NCBI GenBank assembly: GCA_020199905.1
Contig: JAIVJS010000081.1
Location: 1 to 64,000 of the forward strand
DNA: 64,000 bases
Source of the DNA: Acidobacteriota bacterium
Lineage (GTDB): Bacteria; Acidobacteriota; Thermoanaerobaculia; UBA5066; Gp7-AA6
Direction of reading: 5' to 3'
Position numbers and translations under genes: made by a program. This document shows, piece by piece, positions 51,632 through 59,104 of the stretch. Position 1 is the first letter of the stretch, and every line of letters begins with the position of its first letter. The notes beneath the pieces were generated by a model, which did no database searches, was not told the origin of the DNA, and saw only the letters and a list, made by a program, of their open reading frames with translations.

Positions 51632-51655
51632 TCCGTTATCCGTGATCAGTTTTCC
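51628..51655. repeat. Heptad array (GTGATCC / GTTATCC type)
   Basis: GTGATCC, GTTATCC, GTGATCA, GTTTTCC in register; the first contains the stop of the PDZ gene. The rest of the spacer to 51912 shows no convincing gene. Confidence 0.9.
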
Positions 51656-51912
51656 TTTCGAGTTCTGTCAGGTGACTTTCTCGGGCTTGCGGTTGCTCTG
51701 CCAGACTCTCCACCTGCCGCTCGCGCCCCCGGAGGGCTGCATCGTCGTCGAAGTGAAAGAGTTTTCGATGGCGTCCCGCGGCCGTTGAAGGTCGTCTTTG
51801 CCTCGCATTCGCAGTCCGGATCGACGTAGGGCGCGCCTCAAAAAAGGGCGTCAGCGCCTGCGCCTCAATGGGGGTCCGACACTCCACGGATCGGGACAAT
51901 ACAATTCTCGAA

Positions 51913-52611
51913 ATGCAGGCGTCCCACATCGGAATCGTCGCGTGCAGCGCGGAGGGCGCGGCCCTCTGCTATCGGACGGTCTGCCTCGAAGCCATCCCCC
52001 GGATGGGAGAGCACGATCATCCGCGGATCACCCTCTCGGCCATTCCGATGGCGAGACACATGGAGCACATCCGGGCCGGAGACTGGGGCGGCGTCTCGGA
52101 CCTCCTCCTGGACGGGGCCATCGAAGTGGCCCGCGCCGGCGCCGCTTTCGCGATCTGTCCCGACAACACCGTCCATGAGGCGTTTCCCGGCATGCTCCCG
52201 CGATCGCCGATTCCGTGGCTTCACATCGCGGAGGTCGTCGCGTCCGCCGCCGAACGTCAGAAATTCCGGCGCCTCGGAGTGCTCGGCACCCGCTACCTGA
52301 TGGAAGGCCCGGTCTACCGCGACGTGCTCGCACGGCGCGGCATCGAGATGCGGACCCCGTCGGCGTCCGCGCGCGAGACGATCAACCGGGCGATCTTCGG
52401 TGAGCTCGTCAACGCCATCTTCACGGACTCGACCCGGGCGATGTTCAACGAGGAGATTCGAAAGCTGCGCGAGGACGGTTGCGACGCGGCCGTCCTCGGG
52501 TGCACGGAGATTCCGCTGATCGTGCGGCCCGAAGAGTCGGTCCTGCCGACGCTCGATTCGACCCGTCTGCTCGCGCGAGCCGCCGTCGAGCGCGCGCTCG
52601 CGGCCTCGTAA
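51913..52611 (+). CDS. Aspartate/glutamate racemase family protein
   Basis: A 232-residue two-domain racemase of the PLP-independent Asp/Glu family. The two catalytic Cys are visible in AFAICPDNTVHEAF and LGCTEIPLIV, and IGIVACSAEGAALCYRT starts the first domain. It resembles YgeA-type broad-specificity amino acid racemases. The ATG at 51913 is directly ahead of the first strand, without a clear ribosome site. Confidence 0.9.
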   Translation: MQASHIGIVACSAEGAALCYRTVCLEAIPRMGEHDHPRITLSAIPMARHMEHIRAGDWGGVSDLLLDGAIEVARAGAAFAICPDNTVHEAFPGMLPRSPIPWLHIAEVVASAAERQKFRRLGVLGTRYLMEGPVYRDVLARRGIEMRTPSASARETINRAIFGELVNAIFTDSTRAMFNEEIRKLREDGCDAAVLGCTEIPLIVRPEESVLPTLDSTRLLARAAVERALAAS

Positions 52612-52647
52612 TCCCGGCGGGCGTCGTCCGCCGAGCCCGCGGAACGT

Positions 52648-53010
52648 TCAGCGGCGGGGCGGCGGCGGCGCCGCAGGCTCGGAGGAGATCACCTCCGCGT
52701 CGATGGCATCGGGCCTCGGAGCCCGCCCGACCTCGCCGCGGGTGGCGAAGAACACGGCCGCGGTCCACGTCGGCACCAGGTCGAGCCCCGGCACGAGCTC
52801 CGCCACGAACGACGGGAGAAACGCCCAGTGCCAGCCCACCAGCCAGGTCATCGCTCCGGCGACGGCCACGTCGAGCGCGTCGTTGACGGGAGACGCGGCG
52901 CCCGGGGCGAAGAGCGGAAAGATCCCGAGCTGAAGCGCGTCCGCGGCCATCGCCACCATGCGCGCGGTGCGAACCCTCCCCCGCCCCATGAACCGATCGG
53001 GCCCCAGCAT
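52648..53010 (-). CDS. Small membrane protein, 120 aa
   Basis: A probable inner-membrane protein with hydrophobic segments LQLGIFPLFAPGAAS and VAVAGAMTWLVGWHWAFLPS, then LVPTWTAAVFFATR and a Pro-rich tail. The basic start (MGRGRVRTARM) suggests the N-terminus is cytoplasmic. Function unknown. It is convergent with the racemase gene. Confidence 0.7.
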   Translation of the reverse strand: MLGPDRFMGRGRVRTARMVAMAADALQLGIFPLFAPGAASPVNDALDVAVAGAMTWLVGWHWAFLPSFVAELVPGLDLVPTWTAAVFFATRGEVGRAPRPDAIDAEVISSEPAAPPPPRR

Positions 53011-53089
53011 GGCCCGTCGTCAAGCGAGAAACGGGCCAGAGGGACGGAAGGCGGCAGGCGGACTGAGCGCACAGCTCTTTCGAATCCCG

Positions 53090-53153
53090 GTTCCCGATCT
53101 CCCTGATCGCGGAGTACCGCGGGCGTCTCGCTCCCGTTGGTCGCTCGGCTCCC
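53090..53153 (-). repeat. Dispersed hairpin element, copy 7
   Basis: A minus-strand near-consensus copy flanked on its 5' side by GGCGGCA/GGCGGAA-type heptads (53160-53205) and on the 3' side by CGGGATTCG, keeping the composite order. Confidence 0.93.
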
Positions 53154-53210
53154 GGCCCCGGTTCCCTCCACCTCCCCCCTTCCGCCTGCCGCCTCCCGTA
53201 TTCTTGCCCC

Positions 53211-54380
53211 ATGCCGTCGGGACGCGACTGGCTCGATCTCGCCCGGAGCACGTTCCGATCGGTCGGGCGCAAGGACATTTCGGGGCTGTATGGCCGGGAG
53301 TGGCGCCACGCGCGCGCGCGGCTGACAGCCGACCACGCGGAAGAGCTCGAGCGGAAAGGCAACCGGGTCAAGCGCTTCCTTCGAACGACCAACGCGGTCC
53401 TGTTCGGGCTTTCGCGGCGGCTGGCGCCGGCGCGCCGCGTTCTGTTCGCCACGGCCCTCCTCTGTCTTCTCTTCGCGCTGCAGGGCCCTTCGGTCTCCCG
53501 CTCGACGGAGAAGGTGGGCAGGGTGGTACGCACGACCGAATACCACCTCTATCTCGACAACGGATGGCTCTTCCTCTCCCTGGTCGTCGTCGTTCTGCTG
53601 CTCGCTCTGGAGCTCGTGGACAAGATCAATTTCCGCGACGAGCTCGAGCTCGCGCGGGACCTCCAGGCCAGCCTGATTCCGCGCGAGCTGCCGGGTGCGG
53701 GCGGATGGGAGCTCGCGGCGCACAACGAGATCGCGAATACTGTCGGCGGAGACATCTACGACTTCGTTTCGCTTCCCGACGGCCGCCTGGCCGTGCTGTT
53801 CGGCGACGCCTCCGGCCACGGGATGGCCGCCGGGCTCGTGATGGCGGTGGCGCACGCCGCGTTTCGCACGCAGCTCGACATCGACCCTGAGCCCGAACCG
53901 GTCTTCGCGGCGTTGAACCGGATCCTCTCGCGGACGGGAGGCCCTCGCGCGTTCTTCTCCTGTGTCTATCTCCTGCTCGCGCCGGACGGCTCCTTCCGGG
54001 GATCCGTCGCGGGTCACCCTCCGGTCCTGAAGCTGTCGGCCGCCGGAGACGTTCTCGGGCGTCTCGGAAAGGGCGCGTACCCGCTCGGGATTCGCACTCC
54101 GCTCACCTGGGACGTCGAAACGGGAAGGCTCGAGCCGCTCGAGCGGCTGCTGCTCTACTCGGACGGCGTCTCGGAGACGCGCGACACCGCGGGAATCGAG
54201 TTCGAGGAGCGGCGCGTCGAAGCGATCGCGCGCACCGGAGCGGGCCTGTATCCCGGCGACCTCGTGGAGGCCCTCGCTCGAGAGGTGCGGGTCTTCCGCG
54301 GAGACGAGCCCCCGGAGGACGACGTCTCCATCGCCGTGATCTCCCGGCGCTGGCCCGGCCGCCGAGAGGGCTGCTCCTAG
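53211..54380 (+). CDS. Membrane SpoIIE/PP2C-type serine phosphatase
   Basis: A 389-residue protein with a cytoplasmic basic N-terminus, two membrane spans (VLFATALLCLLFALQG; FLSLVVVVLLLALELV) and a C-terminal SpoIIE (PPM) phosphatase domain. Metal-binding residues are visible in VGGDIYDF, GDASGHGMAAG, YSDGVSETRD and PEDDVSIAV. Related proteins dephosphorylate anti-sigma-factor antagonists; no partner gene is adjacent. The short extracytoplasmic loop (~50 residues) may sense a signal. The stop codon shares a CTAG with the convergent gene's stop. Confidence 0.93.
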   Translation: MPSGRDWLDLARSTFRSVGRKDISGLYGREWRHARARLTADHAEELERKGNRVKRFLRTTNAVLFGLSRRLAPARRVLFATALLCLLFALQGPSVSRSTEKVGRVVRTTEYHLYLDNGWLFLSLVVVVLLLALELVDKINFRDELELARDLQASLIPRELPGAGGWELAAHNEIANTVGGDIYDFVSLPDGRLAVLFGDASGHGMAAGLVMAVAHAAFRTQLDIDPEPEPVFAALNRILSRTGGPRAFFSCVYLLLAPDGSFRGSVAGHPPVLKLSAAGDVLGRLGKGAYPLGIRTPLTWDVETGRLEPLERLLLYSDGVSETRDTAGIEFEERRVEAIARTGAGLYPGDLVEALAREVRVFRGDEPPEDDVSIAVISRRWPGRREGCS

Positions 54381-54691
54381 GCGGGAGGGCGGGGGACGGA
54401 CGGCGAAGCGGCGGGCACCGCGCGGCGCGATCCTCCGCGCGCCGCCAGGATCCCGACGACGAGACCGAGGACCGCGCCGGCGATCGTGCCGATCAGCTGG
54501 CCCTTGATCAGGCGCGTGGTCGTGTAGCGGATGACCTGCGGGATGTTGACGAGCGCCTGGACCTGCCCGTTCTGACCCTGTGACAGAAAGCCCGACTCGT
54601 TGTACCAGCTGAGAGTCGGCGGAACGAGCAGGGACGCCGCGATCGCACCGAGCAGCCCGCCGAACAGAACAAAAATCATCACTGTTTTCAT
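54377..54691 (-). CDS. Small two-span membrane protein, 104 aa
   Basis: An N-terminal span (MIFVLFGGLLGAIAASLLVP), a ~45-residue exposed loop and a second glycine-rich span (GTIAGAVLGLVVGILAARGG), with a Pro/Ser tail. The glycine spacing in both helices suggests helix packing. Convergent with, and sharing CTAG at the stop of, the phosphatase gene. Function unknown. Confidence 0.75.
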   Translation of the reverse strand: MKTVMIFVLFGGLLGAIAASLLVPPTLSWYNESGFLSQGQNGQVQALVNIPQVIRYTTTRLIKGQLIGTIAGAVLGLVVGILAARGGSRRAVPAASPSVPRPPA

Positions 54692-54719
54692 GGAGGAACG
54701 CCAAAGCAAGACCCGGGCC

Positions 54720-54783
54720 GGGAGAGCCGAGGGACCAGCGGGAGCGAGACGGCCGCGGTACTCCGCGTTCGACTGGATCGGGC
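54720..54783 (+). repeat. Dispersed hairpin element, copy 8
   Basis: A copy with a few substitutions (GGGACCAGCGGGAGCGAGAC, then CCGCGG-TACT-CCGCG), upstream of the two-span membrane gene in the opposite orientation. Confidence 0.92.
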
Positions 54784-54918
54784 GTAAGTCTCACCTTCAC
54801 CAACAAGCCGCTCACCCTCTCCCGCTCGGGGCAGAGGGGACAACTGATTACTGATTGCTCTTCATCGCTTCCAATCCGTGGGGCCGGCGGTGAAACGATG
54901 ATGGAGCCTGTTCAGGAG

Positions 54919-55431
54919 TTATGCGTTTCCCTCGCCCAGGTAGTCAAAGGCCTTGTCCCACTCCTCCCCATCCTTCCAGCCGATCTGGGCCAGCCGGACG
55001 CGCGTCTGTTTCTCGCCGACGGGCTCGAAACGGAAGACGGCGATGGTGCGGTCCCGCCGGACCGTCGGAAACCACTCCGGCGCCATCGCGTTGACCGACA
55101 GCATCTCCATCGGGAGCCAGCTCAGAACGTTTCCTCCGGAGGGCGCGCCGGACCCGAACGAGACCTGCCATTCGCCGCCGAGCTCCAGGCGCACTTTCGC
55201 GCTCGGAGCGAGCCAGGTCGTGAGCCCTTCCGACGTCGTGAACGCCGCCCACACCCGCTCCGGCGTGGCCGGAACGACGACCTCGAAATAGAGCCGCTTG
55301 GCGGGCGACCGCGTCTCGGTGACTTTCACGGCGCCCTGCGTGAACGTCGTCGCGGGGGCGGCGATCAGGGGGAGCGCGCCGAGAAGGACGGCCGAGACGT
55401 GAAGAAGGCGGAGGAAACGGAATCGCTGCAT
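54919..55431 (-). CDS. Exported SRPBCC/AHSA1-like protein
   Basis: A 170-residue protein with signal peptide (LLHVSAVLLGALPLIAAP) and a START-like SRPBCC domain (YFEVVVPATPERVWAAFTTSEG, then LRLAQIGWKDGEEWDKAFDYL-type end). AHSA1-like SRPBCC proteins are usually cytosolic, so the leader is unusual. An AAAGGAG site precedes the ATG at 55431. A truncated TetR gene lies immediately upstream on the same strand and probably once regulated it. Confidence 0.85.
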   Translation of the reverse strand: MQRFRFLRLLHVSAVLLGALPLIAAPATTFTQGAVKVTETRSPAKRLYFEVVVPATPERVWAAFTTSEGLTTWLAPSAKVRLELGGEWQVSFGSGAPSGGNVLSWLPMEMLSVNAMAPEWFPTVRRDRTIAVFRFEPVGEKQTRVRLAQIGWKDGEEWDKAFDYLGEGNA

Positions 55432-55464
55432 GGTCACTTTCTCCTTTCTTTCGAGGTTCGATTT

Positions 55465-55723
55465 TCCGGGCGACACGGTCACCCGATTTCTCCATTCGTT
55501 CGAAGTAATCCCGCAACCGGCGCCGATCCACATAGCGGTCGAGGAGGGCCCCGAGAAGCTCCTCGTTGCTCGCGAAGAAGGAGTAGAGGCTTCCGCTGTG
55601 GACGTGCGCCTCGCGGAAGATCGTGCTGACTCCGGTGGCGGCATATCGCTCGTGGAAGAGCGGGGCGGCGGTCTCGATCAGGCGGTTTCGGGTGTCCGTT
55701 TCCGTCATTGGTCGATCGTTCAT
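55465..55723 (-). pseudogene. Truncated TetR family regulator
   Basis: The N-terminal helix-turn-helix domain is complete (RNRLIETAAPLFHERYAATG, REAHVHSGSLYSFFASNEEL) up to about DRRRLRDYFERM. The ligand-binding C-terminal ~100 residues are missing and the frame runs out of register into the SRPBCC gene. A free HTH stub might still bind DNA, but not as a normal inducible dimer. Confidence 0.78.
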
Positions 55724-55728
55724 TAAAG

Positions 55729-55745
55729 TGGTGTTGATTACCACA
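55729..55745. promoter_or_regulatory. Inverted repeat GTGGT-N7-ACCAC, probable TetR operator
   Basis: A 17-base palindrome a few bases upstream of the TetR start, positioned for autoregulation and control of the SRPBCC gene. Confidence 0.6.
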
Positions 55746-55771
55746 GCGGTGTCAAGCCTTTTCCAAAAGTC

Positions 55772-55855
55772 GAGTTGAGAGCTGAGAGTTGAGAGTTGAG
55801 AGCCGAAAACCGAGTCCCCTGTTCGCGATTCCGATTCCCGATTCCCGATTGCCGG
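55772..55855. repeat. Two heptad arrays (GAGTTGA x6, GATTCCC)
   Basis: GAGTTGA, GAGCTGA, GAGTTGA, GAGTTGA, GAGCCGA, AAACCGA at 55772-55813, then GATTCC/GATTCCC units at about 55830-55855. Confidence 0.92.
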
Positions 55856-55914
55856 CCCGCTTCGGGGGGTCTCCGCCCTGTGCCAGGATCCCGCCGAAAG
55901 GAGGTGCCGTTCTC

Positions 55915-56985
55915 ATGACGGGCGGAGGGTCCGACTACGATCCCTTCACGCGGGGCCGCAATCCGGTAGGCGTTCGAACCATCGAGGCGCGCGATCGAGA
56001 GCGCAACCGCCTCTTCCCCTGCGAGATTTGGTATCCGGCGGCGGCCCGGCACGCGGGCGAGGACCTCGCGACGGCGACCCAGGATTCCTTTTCGGTTCCG
56101 ACCGGCGGTCCGCCGCGGCGCCAGAAGGCCGTGCGCGACGCGGAGGGAAAACCGGGGACCTATCCCCTGGTCGTCTTCTCCCATCACGGCGGCGGACCGA
56201 GGCGGATGGCGACCTTCCTCTGCACCCACCTGAGCAGCCACGGATACGTGGTCGCTGCCATGGACCATTCGGAGGTGGTTGCGCGGGAGCTCGCGCGCCG
56301 GGAGGGGGAAACGAGCGAGGAGAAAGCGGCGCGCCTCGAGGCCCTGATCGCCAACCGCCTGCCCGACGTGCGCTTCCTCCTGGATCGTCTCCTGACCGGC
56401 GCGCGTTTCGACTCCGAAATCCGTCTCGATGACTCCCGGATCGGAATCGTGGGACACAGTTTCGGCGGCTGGACCGCCCTGGCCGCGGTGGACGTCGAGC
56501 CACGCATCCGCGCCGTCGTGGCTCTCGCTCCGGGCGGCGCATCGACGCGAAAGCCCGGGATCATTCCAGCGACCCTCGCCTTCGCATGGGGTCGCGACGT
56601 CCCCACGCTGTATCTGGTGGCCGAGGACGATACGTCTCTGCCGCTCGAGGGCATGAAGGAGATCTTCGACAGGACTCCGGCGACCCGGAGAATGGTGATC
56701 CTGCGCCGGGCCGACCACATGCACTTCCTGGACGAGGTCGAGGAGATGCACGAAGCGGTCAGAAAGATGCCGTTCAGCGGCGAGCTCGCCTGGCTGCCGA
56801 AGGAGATGCGTCCGGTCGCGGAGCTCTGTTCCGGGCACGACGCTCACCTGTTCGTGCGCGGCCTCACTCTCGCCCACCTGGATGCTGTGTTGAGAGGCCG
56901 GGAGGATGCGCAGCGATTCTTCGCGGGCGACGTCGAGGGCGAACTGGCGAACCTCGGCGTCGAGGTGCTCGCGCACGGGCGCTGA
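55915..56985 (+). CDS. Alpha/beta hydrolase, PAF-acetylhydrolase-like
   Basis: A 356-residue cytoplasmic hydrolase similar to the large alpha/beta hydrolases with PAF-acetylhydrolase topology: EIWYPAAARH, VVFSHHGGGPRRMATFL, nucleophile elbow VGHSFGGWTAL, and probable His in RRADHMHFL. A near-perfect ribosome site (AAAGGAGGTG) precedes the ATG at 55915. The final ~60 residues are helical. Substrate unknown. Confidence 0.9.
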   Translation: MTGGGSDYDPFTRGRNPVGVRTIEARDRERNRLFPCEIWYPAAARHAGEDLATATQDSFSVPTGGPPRRQKAVRDAEGKPGTYPLVVFSHHGGGPRRMATFLCTHLSSHGYVVAAMDHSEVVARELARREGETSEEKAARLEALIANRLPDVRFLLDRLLTGARFDSEIRLDDSRIGIVGHSFGGWTALAAVDVEPRIRAVVALAPGGASTRKPGIIPATLAFAWGRDVPTLYLVAEDDTSLPLEGMKEIFDRTPATRRMVILRRADHMHFLDEVEEMHEAVRKMPFSGELAWLPKEMRPVAELCSGHDAHLFVRGLTLAHLDAVLRGREDAQRFFAGDVEGELANLGVEVLAHGR

Positions 56986-57379
56986 CCCCCGCGGCCTCCT
57001 CCGGCGTTCAGGCGGGCCGTCCGCGCGGGGGCGGGCGTCTCGGAGGGAGGCAGCGCGGACTTGTACACGCTCCACGTCACATCCGCCGCGCCGGAATTCG
57101 ACACTCGCCGTCTTCCCCGTCCGCCGCCGCCGCGCCCCGCCCGCGGCGCGACCGCGACGCCCGTTTCCTGGGCCCCTTCATCGAGCGACCGCGCCGATTT
57201 CCCGAAATCGGGGCATCGGGCCTCCAGAGCTTCGCCGGCCGAAGCGGACGGTCAGTCTGGAGACGGGCGCCCGCCCTTTCCGATTACGACGGCGACCGCG
57301 CTTTTCCGCCCGGCGCCAGGCGGGAAGCGTTCCCATTCGTCCTTCGCCGTTCGCCTTCCCGCGCGCTTAAGATTCCCGG
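56986..57379. other. 394-bp spacer without a supported gene
   Basis: GC-rich sequence between the hydrolase and questin-oxidase-like genes. Short open frames exist on both strands but none has a ribosome site, a family motif or a consistent protein-like composition. No heptad array or hairpin element is present here. The right end presumably holds a promoter for the next gene. Confidence 0.6.
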
Positions 57380-58579
57380 GTGACCTACTCCCGGCGGGGC
57401 CTCTTCGGCATCATCGGAAAGGCCGCCGGCTCCGCCGCCTCCGCAGTCGGGCTCGATCCGCCCCGGCAGCCCGCGGGAAAAACGAACGCCCCCATCGCCC
57501 CCCCCGAGGCTCTCCCATCCGAGTCCGAACGGGAGAAGGCCGCCCGGGAATCGGCCCTGGATCTTCTGGAGGGGACGGGGCCTGAGTACGGCGGCGGGCT
57601 GTCCAACCACGGCCCGATGGCCGCCGACGCGCTCGTCGTCATGGGCCGGAGCGAGGCGGTCGTCCCCTGGCTCGAGCGTTATCGGCGCGGGCTCGACGCC
57701 GCTCCCACCCTCCGCCGTTCCATCGGCGCCGGAGACTGGAGCGAGGCGCTCGGCCGCTACGACAGGGTCGGGGACTGGACCGCGTTCTTCCGAAGGGAGC
57801 TACTCGAACGGCCGTGGACCGAGGTCGTCTCGATCTGGTGCGAGCGGCTGGCTCCCGGGATCTCGGCCGCCGCGTTTCACGGCGTCCTGCGCGCCGCGTA
57901 CGCCGCCCGCACCATGAGGCGTGCCGAGTCGCCCGCGAGGGGGAGAGAGCTCGCCGAAGGGCTCGCCTACTGGGCGGCGCGATACCGGCGGCTTCCGGAG
58001 CGGCCGACGCACAAGCACGCCGAAACGCTTCGCAGTCCCTCGGAGGTTTTGAACACCCTCGAGTCACTTCCCGCATCGCACCGCGCGGGAGGCCTGATCG
58101 ACGAACAACTCGAAGCGCTTCGCGACCTGCCCTCCTTTTCCCGCGTCGCCGACCTGGTCGACACGTCGTCCGACCCTTCCGTCTTTCTGACGCGCGTCAC
58201 GGAAGCGTTCGCGGACGCCTGCCTCGCGCATGCGACGCGGGCCTCGGCCATCGCCTGGGTTCACACGGTCACGGGGCCGAGTGCCGTGCGACTCCTCCTG
58301 CCGCACGTGAATCCGGCGACCGCCCGCTCCCTCGCGCGCTACGCGTGGCAGGGCGCCGCGGGAATCCATGCGGCCTTCTCGCTGCCCGTGCCGCGACTCG
58401 ACCGGCGGCAGGAGGACCGGGCAGACGACCTCGTCGATCGGGCGGTCCGAACGGGAGACGAGCACGCCTTCAAGTTCGTGGAGACCTGCCTTCGCGAATA
58501 TGGGATCGCACCGCGCCCCGTCTACCTGTCCGCCGCGCGCGGCATGCTCGATTTCCTCTCACACCCCGCCCGGACTTAG
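57380..58579 (+). CDS. Questin oxidase-like (DUF4243) protein
   Basis: A 399-residue helical protein whose first domain (DLLEGTGPEYGGGLSNHGPM, VVPWLERYRRGLDA) matches the questin oxidase-like family; fungal members perform a Baeyer-Villiger-type ring cleavage. Potential metal-binding His residues occur at NHGPM and THKHAETL. The N-terminus has a Tat-like SRRGLFGIIGKAAG. GTG start at 57380. The bacterial function is not known to me. Confidence 0.85.
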   Translation: MTYSRRGLFGIIGKAAGSAASAVGLDPPRQPAGKTNAPIAPPEALPSESEREKAARESALDLLEGTGPEYGGGLSNHGPMAADALVVMGRSEAVVPWLERYRRGLDAAPTLRRSIGAGDWSEALGRYDRVGDWTAFFRRELLERPWTEVVSIWCERLAPGISAAAFHGVLRAAYAARTMRRAESPARGRELAEGLAYWAARYRRLPERPTHKHAETLRSPSEVLNTLESLPASHRAGGLIDEQLEALRDLPSFSRVADLVDTSSDPSVFLTRVTEAFADACLAHATRASAIAWVHTVTGPSAVRLLLPHVNPATARSLARYAWQGAAGIHAAFSLPVPRLDRRQEDRADDLVDRAVRTGDEHAFKFVETCLREYGIAPRPVYLSAARGMLDFLSHPART

Positions 58580-58944
58580 GCGACGCGCGTCTCCCGATCC
58601 GACGCCGCGTACGCGGTCAGCGCCCAGACCACCAGGATGAAAGCGCCCACGATCATGTAGAAGCGGCGAGCCGGAGATCCCGGCGCGTATCCGGCGATCG
58701 TGGGAAGGATCAACAGGAAGATCCCGACGACGAGCTCCACGATGCCGTGCACCACGAACGGGATTCGCTTCCAGCGCCCCATGGGAAATCGCGTCAGCAG
58801 GGTCATCAGGAGGTGCACGACCGCAAGCGTGTAGGAGATCAGCGCCGGCGTCCCTCCGAGGCCGAACAGGAGGGGGCCGAAAAGGAACGCGGCCACCGTC
58901 GCGAGGTCGAGCACACCGTGGACCCGGGCGTCGAGAATGCGCAT
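58576..58944 (-). CDS. SPW-repeat-like four-span membrane protein
   Basis: A 122-residue membrane protein with four hydrophobic segments (LDLATVAAFLFGPLLFGLGG; LISYTLAVVHLLMTLLT; VVHGIVELVVGIFLLILP; MIVGAFILVVWALTAYAA). The arrangement resembles small SPW-type membrane proteins. A GGAGG site precedes the ATG. Its stop overlaps the convergent questin-oxidase-like stop by four bases. Confidence 0.8.
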   Translation of the reverse strand: MRILDARVHGVLDLATVAAFLFGPLLFGLGGTPALISYTLAVVHLLMTLLTRFPMGRWKRIPFVVHGIVELVVGIFLLILPTIAGYAPGSPARRFYMIVGAFILVVWALTAYAASDRETRVA

Positions 58945-59014
58945 GAGCGTCCTCCGTGCGGGATAGTCTAGGGGAGGACGGCGAGAAGCGGCGCGTCCTC
59001 CCCCGGTTCCCATT

Positions 59015-59080
59015 CGATTCCCGATCTTGTTGACCGCGGAGTACCGCGGCCGTCTCGCTCCCGCTGGTCGCTCGGCTCCC
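59015..59080 (-). repeat. Dispersed hairpin element, copy 9
   Basis: A minus-strand, near-consensus copy (TTGACCGCGGAGTACCGCGG core) between two minus-strand genes. Confidence 0.93.
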
Positions 59081-59104
59081 GATTCCGGCCTCGTCTCCTC
59101 TCTC

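Noticed and set aside
54377-54380. CTAG shared by two convergent stop codons (also four-base overlap at 58576-58579)
   Set aside because: Neat but expected occasionally where convergent genes abut; not evidence of a special mechanism.
55943-56545. Antisense frame inside the alpha/beta hydrolase gene
   Set aside because: Shadow frame; the plus strand has a strong ribosome site and hydrolase motifs.
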